DNA from: Thermanaeromonas toyohensis ToBE
Lineage (GTDB): Bacteria; Bacillota; DSM-521; Neomoorellales; Neomoorellaceae
DNA: 64,000 bases
Direction of reading: 5' to 3'
NCBI RefSeq assembly: GCF_900176005.1
Contig: NZ_LT838272.1
Coordinates: 62,001-126,000 of the forward strand
Shown here: positions 10,631-19,693 of the stretch, piece by piece
Layout of the letters: each line of letters opens with the position of its first letter
Numbering within the stretch: position 1 is the first letter of the stretch
Made by a program: the position numbers and the translations under genes
The notes under the pieces: model-generated
The model's input: only the letters and a program-made list of their open reading frames with translations
Told to the model about the DNA's origin: nothing
The model's database searches: none

Positions 10631-11373
10631 TCATTTTGAAGGGCCGGCGGGAAATTGAACTTATGCGCCGAGCGGGGCGAGTGGTAGCTGAGGTTCTAGC
10701 CATCTTAGAACAGCATATTGCACCGGGAGTTACCACCTTGGAGCTTAACCGTATCGCCGAGGAAGCTTTAAGCCGCCGGGGAGCTATACCAGCCTTCAAA
10801 GGCTACCGTGGATTTCCGGCGAGCATCTGTGTAGCTATTAATCAAGAAGTTGTTCATGGGATACCTAGTTTAAAGAAACTAGCAGAAGGAGATATTATTA
10901 GTATTGACATCGGTGCGGTAATAGATGGATATTATGGAGATGCCGCGGCTACTTTTCCAGTGGGAGCCATAGATGAAGAAAAAAAGCGGCTGCTTAAGGT
11001 AACTCGGGAAGCTTTATGGCAGGGGATAAAACAAGCGGTAGTGGGGAACCGCCTTTCAGATATTTCCCATGCCATCCAGAGCTATGTAGAGAGCAATGGC
11101 TTCTCGGTAGTGAGGGATTATGTGGGCCATGGCATAGGCCGCGAGATGCATGAGGACCCGCAGGTACCTAATTTTGGTCGGCCTGGCCGTGGACCGCGAC
11201 TTAGGCCAGGCATGACTTTGGCCATCGAACCCATGGTCAATGCTGGAACCCATGAGGTCCTAACCTTATCTGATGGTTGGACAGTAGTAACGGCGGATGG
11301 TAAACCGTCAGCCCATTTCGAGCATACGGTGGCGATAACCGAGGACGGGCCTGATATTCTAACCCTGTTATAA
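10627..11373 (+). CDS. map: methionine aminopeptidase type I
   Basis: MAP removes the initiator methionine from new proteins. ATG 10627 overlaps the adk stop and gives 248 aa, starting [17 protein letters not shown]. The metal ligands are visible: the D in [11 protein letters not shown] in [13 protein letters not shown] in [13 protein letters not shown] in LAIEPM and E in [12 protein letters not shown]. Confidence 0.95.
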   Translation: MIILKGRREIELMRRAGRVVAEVLAILEQHIAPGVTTLELNRIAEEALSRRGAIPAFKGYRGFPASICVAINQEVVHGIPSLKKLAEGDIISIDIGAVIDGYYGDAAATFPVGAIDEEKKRLLKVTREALWQGIKQAVVGNRLSDISHAIQSYVESNGFSVVRDYVGHGIGREMHEDPQVPNFGRPGRGPRLRPGMTLAIEPMVNAGTHEVLTLSDGWTVVTADGKPSAHFEHTVAITEDGPDILTLL

Positions 11374-11406
11374 GTCTTTAGCCCGAGGTTCAAGGAGGGG
11401 AAATCT

Positions 11407-11709
11407 TTGTCTAAAGGGCCTACAGGGCCGACCTTGCGGGTGGGGCAACTCGTCTATTCGCGGGCTGGAAGAGACCGTGGCCGTCCTTTCCTAGTGTGGG
11501 ATATCCTTTCGCCCCGGCGTATTCTTTTGGTAGATGGGAAGTTACGGAGGGTAGCTAAACCTAAACCTAAAAATATCCTCCACGTCCAGCCGGTCAATCG
11601 CTGGGCCGAGGATATTGCGTTAAAACGCGATAGAGGTGAGAGCGTAAGCGATGCTGAGGTGAGGCGGGCCATAGCGAGACTCGTGGGCGAGGAGGAAAAC
11701 CTGCCTTAA
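11407..11709 (+). CDS. KOW-domain RNA-binding protein (L14e/L27e-like)
   Basis: A 100-residue basic protein with a KOW-like N-terminus (LRVGQLVYSRAGRDRGRPFLVWDIL and VDGKLRRVAKPKPKN) and a charged alpha-helical tail. This family sits between map and infA in many Clostridia and resembles archaeal/eukaryal L14e, suggesting a ribosome-associated role that I infer rather than see. TTG 11407 follows AAGGAGGGG. Confidence 0.85.
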   Translation: MSKGPTGPTLRVGQLVYSRAGRDRGRPFLVWDILSPRRILLVDGKLRRVAKPKPKNILHVQPVNRWAEDIALKRDRGESVSDAEVRRAIARLVGEEENLP

Positions 11710-11730
11710 GGGAAAGGAGGGGTGCAGTAT

Positions 11731-11949
11731 TTGGCCAAAGAGGATGTAATTGAAGTAGAAGGGACTGTGGTGGAGGCTCTACCCAATGCCATGTTCAGGG
11801 TGGAGTTAGCTAACGGCCACAAGGTCCTAGCTCATGTCTCGGGTAAGATACGGATGAACTTTATCCGTATCCTACCGGGGGACCGGGTTTTAGTCGAGCT
11901 TTCACCCTATGATTTGACGCGAGGACGTATAGTCTACCGTTATAAGTAG
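11731..11949 (+). CDS. infA: translation initiation factor IF-1
   Basis: IF-1 blocks the 30S A site during initiation. TTG 11731 gives the exact family length of 72 aa ([22 protein letters not shown]). The frame opens at GTG 11722, but that is the end of the SD GGAAAGGAGGGG. The OB-fold core [20 protein letters not shown] is intact. Confidence 0.95.
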   Translation: MAKEDVIEVEGTVVEALPNAMFRVELANGHKVLAHVSGKIRMNFIRILPGDRVLVELSPYDLTRGRIVYRYK

Positions 11950-12057
11950 TTTATTTGAAACAGGTAGCTAATTATAGCAGTCATTTATCTTAAAACAGGT
12001 TTTGAAGGGTGAAAGGTATTTCCTTAAAGCTTAAGCCACAAAAAGGAGTGCATTACT

Positions 12058-12171
12058 TTGAAAGTAAAACCTTCCGTTAAAGCCATTTGTGAAAAATGTA
12101 AAATCATAAAGCGCAAAGGCAAGGTAAGGGTAATTTGTGAAAATCCCAAGCATAAGCAGAGACAAGGTTAA
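12058..12171 (+). CDS. rpmJ: 50S ribosomal protein L36
   Basis: A 37-codon gene starting at TTG 12058 after AAGGAG (12043-12048). The product reads [20 protein letters not shown], then [18 protein letters not shown]11, C14, C27 and H32 form the zinc knuckle of the C+ form of L36, a rod-like protein beneath the L7/L12 stalk base. It occupies its usual place between infA and rpsM. Confidence 0.95.
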   Translation: MKVKPSVKAICEKCKIIKRKGKVRVICENPKHKQRQG

Positions 12172-12195
12172 GACAAGCAGGAGGTATAAAATCCG

Positions 12196-12570
12196 ATGGC
12201 ACGTATTGCGGGTGTAGACCTGCCGCGGGACAAAAGGGTAGAGATAGCCTTAACTTATATATATGGCATCGGCAGGTCCCGGGCCAAAGAGATTCTAGCC
12301 CATACCGGCATTAATCCTGATACGAGGGTTCGCGATTTGACTGAAGAAGAGGTAGCCAAGCTCCGCGATTTCATCGATAAGAATTATACTGTGGAAGGGG
12401 ACTTAAGGCGTGAGGTAGCTCTAAATATTAAGCGGCTTATAGAAATCGGGTGTTACCGGGGACTTAGGCATCGCCGGGGATTGCCAGTCAGGGGCCAGAG
12501 AACCAGGACCAATGCCCGGACCAGGAAAGGACCTAGAAAGACAGTTGGTGTAAAGCGTAAGAAGAAATAA
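12196..12570 (+). CDS. rpsM: 30S ribosomal protein S13
   Basis: S13 (124 aa) forms inter-subunit bridges in the 30S head. It has [21 protein letters not shown], the helix-hairpin-helix [12 protein letters not shown] and the C-terminal [19 protein letters not shown] that contacts tRNA. ATG 12196 follows AGGAGG. Confidence 0.96.
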   Translation: MARIAGVDLPRDKRVEIALTYIYGIGRSRAKEILAHTGINPDTRVRDLTEEEVAKLRDFIDKNYTVEGDLRREVALNIKRLIEIGCYRGLRHRRGLPVRGQRTRTNARTRKGPRKTVGVKRKKK

Positions 12571-12587
12571 AAAGGGAGGGATTTTAA

Positions 12588-12977
12588 ATGCCGCGGAAGG
12601 GAGGCCGTACTAGGCGGCGGGAACGCAAGCATATTGAGAGCGGCATCGCCCATATTAAATCGACCTTTAATAATACCATAGTTACCATCACTGATAAAGC
12701 GGGCAACACCATTGCCTGGGCCAGCGGTGGCACGGTCGGGTTTAAAGGAACCCGTAAGAGCACACCGTATGCAGCCCAGCTAGCCGCGGAATCAGCGGCC
12801 AAACAGGCCATGGAGTATGGGATGAAGGAAGTAGAATGTTATGTTAAGGGGCCGGGGGCGGGCCGGGAAGCAGCCATCAGATCCTTGCAGGCTGCTGGCC
12901 TAGAGGTGAGTGTAATCAAGGATGTTACTCCTATACCCCATAACGGGTGCCGTCCCCCCAAGCGCCGGAGAGTATAA
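12588..12977 (+). CDS. rpsK: 30S ribosomal protein S11
   Basis: S11 (129 aa) is part of the 30S platform near the E site. [18 protein letters not shown] and the C-terminal [17 protein letters not shown] are diagnostic. It is followed after a short gap by rpsD. Confidence 0.96.
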   Translation: MPRKGGRTRRRERKHIESGIAHIKSTFNNTIVTITDKAGNTIAWASGGTVGFKGTRKSTPYAAQLAAESAAKQAMEYGMKEVECYVKGPGAGREAAIRSLQAAGLEVSVIKDVTPIPHNGCRPPKRRRV

Positions 12978-12996
12978 CTAGGAGGTGCCAACGCCT

Positions 12997-13623
12997 TTGG
13001 CTAGATATACAGGACCAGTATGCCGCCTTTGTCGGCGGGAAGGTATCAAACTCTATCTTAAAGGCGAGCGCTGCTACACAGATAAATGCGCCATAGCCCG
13101 CCGTCCGTATGCCCCAGGACAACACGGCCAGGAACGGAGGAAACTTTCCGAGTACGGTATAAGACTTAGGGAGAAGCAGAAGGCGCGTCGCATTTACGGA
13201 ATTATGGAGCGCCAATTCCGTCGCTACTTTGAAAAGGCTGAGAAGGAGAAAGGAGTCACCGGCGAGAACCTCCTGCGCCTGCTAGAGCGGAGGTTAGATA
13301 ATGTAGTCTATCGCCTGGGTTTTGCTAGCTCCCGGGCCGAGGCTCGGCAGTTAGTTAGACATGGGCATTTTACCGTTAACGGCCGTAAGGTGGATATACC
13401 TTCCTACTTGGTAGAACCTGGAGACGAGATAGCGGTGCGGGAGAAAAGTAAAGAGTCGCCCAAGTTTCAAGAGCTGGCTGCCCAGGCTGCACACCGTACC
13501 CCTCCGGCCTGGCTAGAAGTAGACGCAGCCAATCTTCGGGGTCGGGTCCTGGCGCTACCTACCCGGGACCAGATAGATGTACCCATCCAGGAACACCTTA
13601 TCGTGGAGCTTTATTCTAAGTAG
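12997..13623 (+). CDS. rpsD: 30S ribosomal protein S4, zinc form
   Basis: S4 (208 aa from TTG 12997) nucleates 30S assembly. GTG 12985 is in frame but lies within the SD AGGAGG (12980-12985). The start [16 protein letters not shown] fits the family. Cysteines in CRLC and in CYTDKC form the N-terminal zinc site. An S4 RNA-binding domain ([20 protein letters not shown]) follows. Confidence 0.95.
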   Translation: MARYTGPVCRLCRREGIKLYLKGERCYTDKCAIARRPYAPGQHGQERRKLSEYGIRLREKQKARRIYGIMERQFRRYFEKAEKEKGVTGENLLRLLERRLDNVVYRLGFASSRAEARQLVRHGHFTVNGRKVDIPSYLVEPGDEIAVREKSKESPKFQELAAQAAHRTPPAWLEVDAANLRGRVLALPTRDQIDVPIQEHLIVELYSK

Positions 13624-13668
13624 CCTTATGGGCTTTTGGGATAGAGCCCACGAAAAGGAGGATGGTAT

Positions 13669-14610
13669 ATGCTGGAGATAGAACGGCCTAGGCTAGAATG
13701 TGTAGAAAAGACTTCTAAGTTTGGACGCTTTGTAATCGAACCCTTGGAGAGGGGTTATGGGATTACCTTGGGTAATTCCTTACGCCGGGTACTTCTTTCT
13801 TCCTTGCCCGGGGCAGCTGTGACTTCGGTTAAAATTGAGGGGGTACTTCATGAATTCTCCACCATCCCTGGAGTGGTGGAGGACACCACAGATATTATTT
13901 TAAACCTTAAAAACCTGGCCCTTAAGATTCATAGCGACGAACCCAAGATACTGCGGATCGAAGCCGAGGGTGAAGGGGAGGTAAAGGCGGGGGATATAAT
14001 AGCTGACGCCGATGTGGAGATCCTTAACCCTGAGCTTCACATAGCCACCTTAGAGAAGGACGGCCGCCTTTTTATGGAGATAACGGCCCAAAAGGGCCGT
14101 GGGTATGTTCCGGCCGAGAAAAATAAAAGGGACGATCACGTGATAGGCGTGATCCCGGTGGATTCCCTTTATTCCCCGGTTCACAAAGTGAACTATATTG
14201 TGGAAAACACCCGGGTAGGGCAGGTTACCGACTACGATAAGCTAACCTTAGAAGTATGGACTAACGGGAGCCTTGCCCCTGATGAAGCTGTAAGCACAGC
14301 GGCCCAGATCTTGGTGGATTACTTCAAATTGTTTGTCGGGCTGGCCGACCGGGTAGCTCCGGAAGTCAACATAGCTCCCAAGGAAGAAGAAAAGAAAGAT
14401 CGTTTGCTGGATATGACCATTGAAGAACTGGATCTCTCGGTCCGTTCCTATAACTGCCTTAAACGGGCGGGTATTAACACTGTCGGGGAGCTTATCCAGA
14501 GAACGGAAGAGGATATGATGAAAGTACGCAACCTGGGTAAAAAGTCCCTAGAGGAAGTAGTGCAGAAGCTGGCTGAGCTGGGTCTAAAACTACGGAGCCC
14601 AGATGAGTAA
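13669..14610 (+). CDS. rpoA: RNA polymerase subunit alpha
   Basis: Alpha (313 aa) dimerises to start RNA polymerase assembly. The N-terminal domain has [20 protein letters not shown]. The C-terminal domain ([19 protein letters not shown], then [15 protein letters not shown]) contacts UP elements and activators. It lies between rpsD and rplQ as usual. Confidence 0.97.
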   Translation: MLEIERPRLECVEKTSKFGRFVIEPLERGYGITLGNSLRRVLLSSLPGAAVTSVKIEGVLHEFSTIPGVVEDTTDIILNLKNLALKIHSDEPKILRIEAEGEGEVKAGDIIADADVEILNPELHIATLEKDGRLFMEITAQKGRGYVPAEKNKRDDHVIGVIPVDSLYSPVHKVNYIVENTRVGQVTDYDKLTLEVWTNGSLAPDEAVSTAAQILVDYFKLFVGLADRVAPEVNIAPKEEEKKDRLLDMTIEELDLSVRSYNCLKRAGINTVGELIQRTEEDMMKVRNLGKKSLEEVVQKLAELGLKLRSPDE

Positions 14611-14642
14611 ATTTAAGGAAGGGGCTTAAAGGAGGGATACCC

Positions 14643-14981
14643 ATGGGTTACCGGAAGTTAGGGCGACGGTCGGACCATCGAAAGATGCTTTTACGCAACA
14701 TCGTTACTTCCTTATTACGGGAAGGGCGGCTAACTACTACCGAACCCCGGGCTAAGGAGCTACGGCGTATTGCCGATGAGATGATTACCCTAGCCAAAAG
14801 AGGGGATCTCCATGCCCGGCGTCAAGCTTTGGCTTATCTATTGGATGAAGATGTGGTTACCAAACTATTTAGGGAGATCGGGCCGCGCTATGCCGGGCGG
14901 CAGGGGGGATACACGCGCTTAGTAAAGATCGGTTACCGCCGTGGGGATGGAGCTCCTTTGGTTATGGTAGAGCTGGTTTAG
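14643..14981 (+). CDS. rplQ: 50S ribosomal protein L17
   Basis: L17 (112 aa) is near the tunnel exit. It shows [41 protein letters not shown] (family signature) and the C-terminal [14 protein letters not shown]. It is the last ribosomal gene before the ECF module. Confidence 0.96.
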   Translation: MGYRKLGRRSDHRKMLLRNIVTSLLREGRLTTTEPRAKELRRIADEMITLAKRGDLHARRQALAYLLDEDVVTKLFREIGPRYAGRQGGYTRLVKIGYRRGDGAPLVMVELV

Positions 14982-14991
14982 GGTATAAGAG

Positions 14992-15843
14992 ATGCTCTGC
15001 TTTAGAGGGGTAAGTTTTTCTTACCCAGGGGTTCCACGTCCAGCCCTGCAGGACGTCACCTTCACCCTGGCCCCTGGGGAGTTTGTGGTGGTTATGGGGC
15101 CCAATGGCTCTGGCAAGTCTACCTTGACTCGCCTGGGTAACGGTCTCTTGCTGCCCGCGCAAGGCGAGGTCGTGGTGGATGGTCTCAACACTAAGGACCC
15201 TGCGGCCCTCCCCCGGGTACGCCAGAGGGTAGGCCTGGTCTTCCAGGATCCTGACAACCAAATGGTGGCGGCCACGGTGGAAGAGGATGTGGCCTTCGGA
15301 CCTGAAAACCTGGGCCTGCCGCCCGAGGAAATAAAGCGCCGTGTAGAGGAAGCCCTGGATACTTTAGGCATTGCCAACCTCCGTCACCGCCCTCCCCACC
15401 GCTTATCTGGAGGCCAGAAACAGAAAGTAGCTCTAGCAGGGATCTTAGCCATGGAACCACAATATATTCTTCTCGATGAAGCCACGGCCATGCTGGACCC
15501 TCGCTCGCGAGAGGAAGTACTGGGGCTTCTTAATTTTTTATGTCGGGAGCAAGGGATAGGTCTCCTCTTGGTCACTCACCTACCGGAGGAAGCTTTGGTG
15601 GCTGATAGGGTAGTGGTTCTCTATGAGGGGGTTATTTGGAAAGAGGGAACACCAGAAGAGGTCTTTAGCCAACCTGAAGAGTTAGTGGAAAGGGGGCTAG
15701 AGGCCCCCCAGACAGTTCTCCTAGCCCAAAGATTAGCCCGGAGGGGTTTAAAATTGCCCTATAAAGCTTTAAGGCCCGAAGAGCTGGCCCAAGCTTTATG
15801 GACCTTGGCTGTAGGCGACATCTCAAGGCCAAATACCTTTTAA
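14992..15843 (+). CDS. ecfA1: ECF transporter ATP-binding subunit EcfA1
   Basis: One of the two ATPases (283 aa) powering energy-coupling-factor transporters for vitamins and metals. It contains Walker A GPNGSGKST, Q-loop GLVFQDPDNQM, signature LSGGQKQKVALAG and Walker B YILLDEATAMLD. The C-terminal extension is typical of EcfA. It starts 11 bases after rplQ. The substrate-binding S component is not encoded here, so this is probably a shared group II energising module. Confidence 0.94.
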   Translation: MLCFRGVSFSYPGVPRPALQDVTFTLAPGEFVVVMGPNGSGKSTLTRLGNGLLLPAQGEVVVDGLNTKDPAALPRVRQRVGLVFQDPDNQMVAATVEEDVAFGPENLGLPPEEIKRRVEEALDTLGIANLRHRPPHRLSGGQKQKVALAGILAMEPQYILLDEATAMLDPRSREEVLGLLNFLCREQGIGLLLVTHLPEEALVADRVVVLYEGVIWKEGTPEEVFSQPEELVERGLEAPQTVLLAQRLARRGLKLPYKALRPEELAQALWTLAVGDISRPNTF

Positions 15844-15882
15844 AAGGAGAGGCTATATTAAAGAGGTAGATGGATAATTGCC

Positions 15883-16764
15883 ATGGAAATCCTTTTGAGA
15901 GGAGTAAGCTTTAGCTATCAAATTGGTGGGCAAGATTTTCCGGCTTTAAAGGACATTAACCTTATTATCCATCCTGGAGAACTGTTGGCTATTACTGGAG
16001 AAGGAGGATCGGGCAAGTCCACCTTAGCCCAAATTATAGCTGGCCTCTTAAAACCTACCCAGGGGCAGGTATACTGGAATGGGCGGCCCCTTTGGGACTC
16101 TAAAAAAGGCAAGCGACGCCTTACCTGGCGCGGGAAAGTGGGTTTAGCCTTTCAGCAACCCGAACAGCAGCTCTTTGCTGAAACGGTGGCTGAGGATGTG
16201 GCCTTTGGTCCCCGGAATTTAGGCTTACCCCCGGAGGAAGTAGAAAAGAGGGTTAAGGAAGCTTTAAAGAGAGTAGGGCTAGATGAGGAGGTATCTGGCC
16301 GTTCCCCTTTCACTTTAAGCGGAGGGCAGAAAAGGCGCGCAGCCTTGGCTGGCATTTTAGCCCTGGATCCTGAGATCCTTATACTAGATGAACCCACAGC
16401 AGGCCTAGATCCGGGGGGGCGGCGCCAGATTATCCATATAATCCGGGAGTTTCATAGCCATCGAGGGAAAACCGTGATCCTTATCTCCCACAATATGGCT
16501 GAAGTTTCTGTCCTAGCCCAGAGGATGATTGTCCTGCACCAAGGCCAGATGGTTTTAAGCGGGACACCAGCCGAAGTTTTTGCCCAGGGTGAGCGGTTAG
16601 GGGAGTGGGGATTGGTCCCTCCACCCCTTACTCAGGTGTTACTTGAGCTTAACCGAAGGGGAGCGAGCTTAAACTTGGCTGCCTTTACCTTAAAGGAAGT
16701 AGAGGAAGAGATATGGCGCTGGCTTTCCTACCGAGGGAGGTCTACTTTAGTCCGGCCAGGCTAG
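15883..16764 (+). CDS. ecfA2: ECF transporter ATP-binding subunit EcfA2
   Basis: The partner ATPase (293 aa) with Walker A GEGGSGKST, Q-loop GLAFQQPEQQLF, signature LSGGQKRRAALAG and Walker B ILILDEPTAGLD. It should form a heterodimer with EcfA1 on the membrane protein EcfT. The sequence between its stop and ecfT holds the ecfT SD AAGGGAGGGAG. Confidence 0.94.
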   Translation: MEILLRGVSFSYQIGGQDFPALKDINLIIHPGELLAITGEGGSGKSTLAQIIAGLLKPTQGQVYWNGRPLWDSKKGKRRLTWRGKVGLAFQQPEQQLFAETVAEDVAFGPRNLGLPPEEVEKRVKEALKRVGLDEEVSGRSPFTLSGGQKRRAALAGILALDPEILILDEPTAGLDPGGRRQIIHIIREFHSHRGKTVILISHNMAEVSVLAQRMIVLHQGQMVLSGTPAEVFAQGERLGEWGLVPPPLTQVLLELNRRGASLNLAAFTLKEVEEEIWRWLSYRGRSTLVRPG

Positions 16765-16808
16765 GTGAGTGACAAGGTATTCTGGTGGGCTAAGGGAGGG
16801 AGAGAGCA

Positions 16809-17591
16809 GTTTTAGAACTAGGCCATTACCTGCCAGGAGACAGTTTCTTTCACCGGTTAGATCCTAGAACAAAAATCCTGGGCCTCTTTTTATATGGGGT
16901 AGGAATTTTAGGCGCGCCAGGCCCGGTAGGCACCTATTTCCTGGGCTCCCTTAGCCTCATAGCTACGGGTGCCAGTGGTTTACCTGTGCGCTTTCTCTGG
17001 CGTCAGCTTAAACCTTTAATCTTTTTTCTGGTGGCAATCCTTACCCTGGAAGCTCTTCTTATCCCAGGGATTGAGTTAGTTCATATGGGTCCCCTGGTGA
17101 TAAGCCGCGAGGGATTATACCAAGGCTTAACTGCAGCAGGCAGGGTGCTTTTTCTTTTGGTAGCCGCTTTCCTTCTTACAGCTACTACTTCACCCCTTAA
17201 CCTGGCCCGGGGCCTGCAACACCTTTTACAACCCGGACGCAAACTTAAACTACCGGCGGAAGAGTTATCCTTAATGCTTACCTTAGCCTTAAGATTTGTA
17301 CCTACCCTGCTAGAAGAAGCTGAGCGCATAAGTAAGGCCCAGGCAGCGAGGGGTTTCAGCTTAGAGGGAGAAAACTTATTTAAAAAAGGCATGGGCCTCC
17401 TTCCCCTTCTGGTGCCCCTATTTGTGAGTACCTTAAAAAGGGCAGAAGATCTAGCCCAAGCCCTGGAGGCCCGAGGATACCAGCCCGGTTCAGTCCGCAC
17501 TCAAATACGGCCACTAAAGATGCGTTGGCCAGATTATCTATTCCTAGCGGTCAATTTCCTTTTGGCTGGCCTGGCCTTGATTTGGCACTAG
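16809..17591 (+). CDS. ecfT: ECF transporter transmembrane subunit EcfT, start codon anomalous
   Basis: EcfT (about 260 aa) is the integral membrane scaffold connecting both ATPases to S components. The canonical N-terminal motif LGHYLPGDSFFHRLDPRTK is encoded in frame at 16818-16874, but no ATG, GTG or TTG precedes it: an in-frame TAA lies at 16791 and the next standard start is GTG 16986, which would remove the motif and the first membrane segment. GTT at 16809 is nine bases after the SD and is given here as a provisional start. The coupling motifs ARGF (AQAARGFSLE) and ARGY (EARGYQPGS) are intact. Confidence 0.8.
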   Translation, partial: VLELGHYLPGDSFFHRLDPRTKILGLFLYGVGILGAPGPVGTYFLGSLSLIATGASGLPVRFLWRQLKPLIFFLVAILTLEALLIPGIELVHMGPLVISREGLYQGLTAAGRVLFLLVAAFLLTATTSPLNLARGLQHLLQPGRKLKLPAEELSLMLTLALRFVPTLLEEAERISKAQAARGFSLEGENLFKKGMGLLPLLVPLFVSTLKRAEDLAQALEARGYQPGSVRTQIRPLKMRWPDYLFLAVNFLLAGLALIWH

Positions 17592-17605
17592 GCGAGGGAG
17601 GGACA

Positions 17606-18346
17606 GTGCGCTACCTAAAGATCACCTTGGCCTATGAGGGGACAGCCTACGCTGGATGGCAAGTACAACCGGGTACCCATGGCCCTACCATCCAGGGCAA
17701 GGTGGAGGAAGCCCTGGCCTCTTTAACAGGAGAAAGGATCCGGGTGGTGGCCGCGGGACGAACAGACGCTGGCGTTCACGCCCGGGGTCAGGTTATAAGT
17801 TTTGCCACCCATAGCCGCATACCTGTAGATCGTTGGCCCTGGGCCCTCAATAGTGTATTACCGGAAGATATTATAGCTTTGGAGGCGGTTGAAGTAGGGC
17901 CGGATTTCCATGCCCGTTTTTCAGCTAAAAGCAAAACCTATCGCTATACTATAGATAATGGAATTTTTCCCGACGTTTTCCAGCGCAGGTTCGCCTGGCA
18001 CGTTCGCCATCCTCTAGACCTTCAAGCCATGGAAAGGGCGGCCCTCTACCTTAAAGGGCGGCATGATTTTCGTTCCTTTGCCGCAGCCGGCCGTCCCGTT
18101 AAGAGTTTTGAAAGGGAAATTAAGGATGTATGCTGGTTAAAGGAGGGTCCTTTTATCCATTTTGATATTACTGCCGATGGCTTCCTCTATCATATGGTCC
18201 GCATTATAGTAGGTACCTTAGTAGAAATAGGCCTGGGGCGCCGCCAGCCTGAAGACATGGGAATCATCCTAGCCAGCCGCAAACGTTCTTTAGCTGGACC
18301 AACAGCTCCGGCCCACGGCCTTTGTCTTATGCGGGTAGATTACTAA
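17606..18346 (+). CDS. truA: tRNA pseudouridine(38-40) synthase
   Basis: TruA (246 aa) isomerises uridines 38-40 in the anticodon arm. The catalytic aspartate is in AAGRTDAGVHARGQV. GTG 17606 with SD GAGGGAGGG gives the usual opening RYLKITLAYEGTAYAGWQ. The frame is open further upstream within ecfT, but that part has no homology sense. The ecfA-ecfA-ecfT-truA-rplM-rpsI order is standard for Firmicutes. Confidence 0.95.
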   Translation: MRYLKITLAYEGTAYAGWQVQPGTHGPTIQGKVEEALASLTGERIRVVAAGRTDAGVHARGQVISFATHSRIPVDRWPWALNSVLPEDIIALEAVEVGPDFHARFSAKSKTYRYTIDNGIFPDVFQRRFAWHVRHPLDLQAMERAALYLKGRHDFRSFAAAGRPVKSFEREIKDVCWLKEGPFIHFDITADGFLYHMVRIIVGTLVEIGLGRRQPEDMGIILASRKRSLAGPTAPAHGLCLMRVDY

Positions 18347-18438
18347 ATTAAGTTGACTTTGGCCTTAGCCTTCCCGTAAAATTAAGCTGGGTTGCTAAAG
18401 GGAAATTCCCAGCCTGGGGTAAAGGAAGGAGGGAGAAA

Positions 18439-18873
18439 ATGACTACCTACATGGCCAAACCTCAAGAGATTAAGCGGAAATGGTACATTATAGATGCAGC
18501 AGGTAAGACCCTGGGCAGGGTTGCGGCTACTGCTGCTTCTATCCTGCGAGGAAAACATAAGCCCATCTTTACCCCCCATGTAGATACTGGTGATCATGTA
18601 ATAGTGATTAATGCGGAAAAGGTGAGGCTCACGGGCAAAAAACTTCTTAAGAAAGAGTACATCACCCATTCAGGCTACCCTGGGGGGCTTAAACGCATAA
18701 ATTACGCTACCCTGCTCAAAACCCATCCTGAACGGGCTATTGAGAAAGCTATATGGGGAATGCTCCCCCATAACCGCCTGGGGAGGAAGATTTTTAAAAA
18801 ACTCCGGGTATATAGAGGAAGCACCCATCCCCACGAGGCCCAGAAACCAGAAATATGGCCTTTAGAAGGGTAA
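18439..18873 (+). CDS. rplM: 50S ribosomal protein L13
   Basis: L13 (144 aa) is an early assembly protein. It shows [38 protein letters not shown] and [22 protein letters not shown] 18439 follows AAGGAGGG. A 175-bp AT-rich spacer without a recognisable gene separates it from rpsI. Confidence 0.96.
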   Translation: MTTYMAKPQEIKRKWYIIDAAGKTLGRVAATAASILRGKHKPIFTPHVDTGDHVIVINAEKVRLTGKKLLKKEYITHSGYPGGLKRINYATLLKTHPERAIEKAIWGMLPHNRLGRKIFKKLRVYRGSTHPHEAQKPEIWPLEG

Positions 18874-19048
18874 ATTAGATAAGGTAAATAAGGGGCAATA
18901 AAAATACGGACAAATAAAAGCGAGCTAAGTTGTTAATAGAATAAAGGCAAGTAAGGTGTGATGGGTATAACCTTCTAGTAAAGATGTAGGGGAAACGTAA
19001 AGGGTTAATCAGGAAGAAGACTATTTTTAAGCGAAAGGAGGGGAGGGG

Positions 19049-19441
19049 TTGGCGCAGGTGCAATTTTATGGTACCGGCCGGCGGAAGACGGCAGTGGCTA
19101 GGGTTCGTCTTATACCAGGCCAAGGGCGGATCTTAATCAATGACAAACCGCCTGCAGAATACTTTGGCCAGCAGATACTGGCTGATATGATACGTAAACC
19201 GTTGGAAATCACCAACACCTTGGATCGTTTCGATGTCTTAGCCAAAGTAGAAGGAGGGGGTATAACCGGGCAAGCAGGGGCTGTTCGCTTGGGTATAGCT
19301 CGGGCCCTCCTCCAAGCTGATGAATCCTTGCGCCCCATCTTACGGCAGGCCGGTTTCCTCACCCGGGATCCGCGGATGAAGGAACGGCGCAAGTATGGGC
19401 TAAAGAAAGCCCGCAAGGCACCCCAGTTCTCTAAGCGTTAA
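19049..19441 (+). CDS. rpsI: 30S ribosomal protein S9
   Basis: S9 (130 aa) reaches the P-site tRNA with its C-terminal tail. TTG 19049 follows [25 protein letters not shown] and the terminal [12 protein letters not shown] are characteristic. Its TAA lies inside a 12-bp palindrome AGCGTTAACGCT (19434-19445). Confidence 0.95.
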   Translation: MAQVQFYGTGRRKTAVARVRLIPGQGRILINDKPPAEYFGQQILADMIRKPLEITNTLDRFDVLAKVEGGGITGQAGAVRLGIARALLQADESLRPILRQAGFLTRDPRMKERRKYGLKKARKAPQFSKR

Positions 19442-19496
19442 CGCTAACGGTTACCCTAGGAAATGTACTTTAAGAGTGCTGAGGTGGTAAAAGAAT

Positions 19497-19643
19497 ATGC
19501 ATATCCTAACAATAGTACAACCCCGACTCCAGGACACCCTAGCTAAGGGTGGCTGTGGTAATTGTCACGTTTCCTGCCAGTCGGCCTGCAAGACCTCTAT
19601 AACCGTAAGCCACCAGCCTTGCGAAAGGGAAAAACAGCAGTAA
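19497..19643 (+). CDS. scfA: SCIFF ranthipeptide precursor, five-cysteine variant
   Basis: A 48-codon gene (ATG 19497, SD GAGGTGG at 19480) that encodes the near-universal clostridial peptide named SCIFF (six cysteines in forty-five residues). The core reads GGCGNCHVSCQSACKTSITV then SHQPCERE. Cysteines are at 20, 23, 27, 31 and 42, so there are five. The position usually written KTSCT is KTSIT here. The peptide is the substrate of the radical SAM enzyme directly downstream, which forms a thioether. From memory of the characterised CteA/CteB pair the bond joins the ACK cysteine to the threonine five residues later; both (C31, T36) are kept. Confidence 0.93.
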   Translation: MHILTIVQPRLQDTLAKGGCGNCHVSCQSACKTSITVSHQPCEREKQQ

Positions 19644-19693
19644 ATTCTTTTATTCAGTCAAAAACCTATCCGGGGTAACCATTTAGTTGTTGC

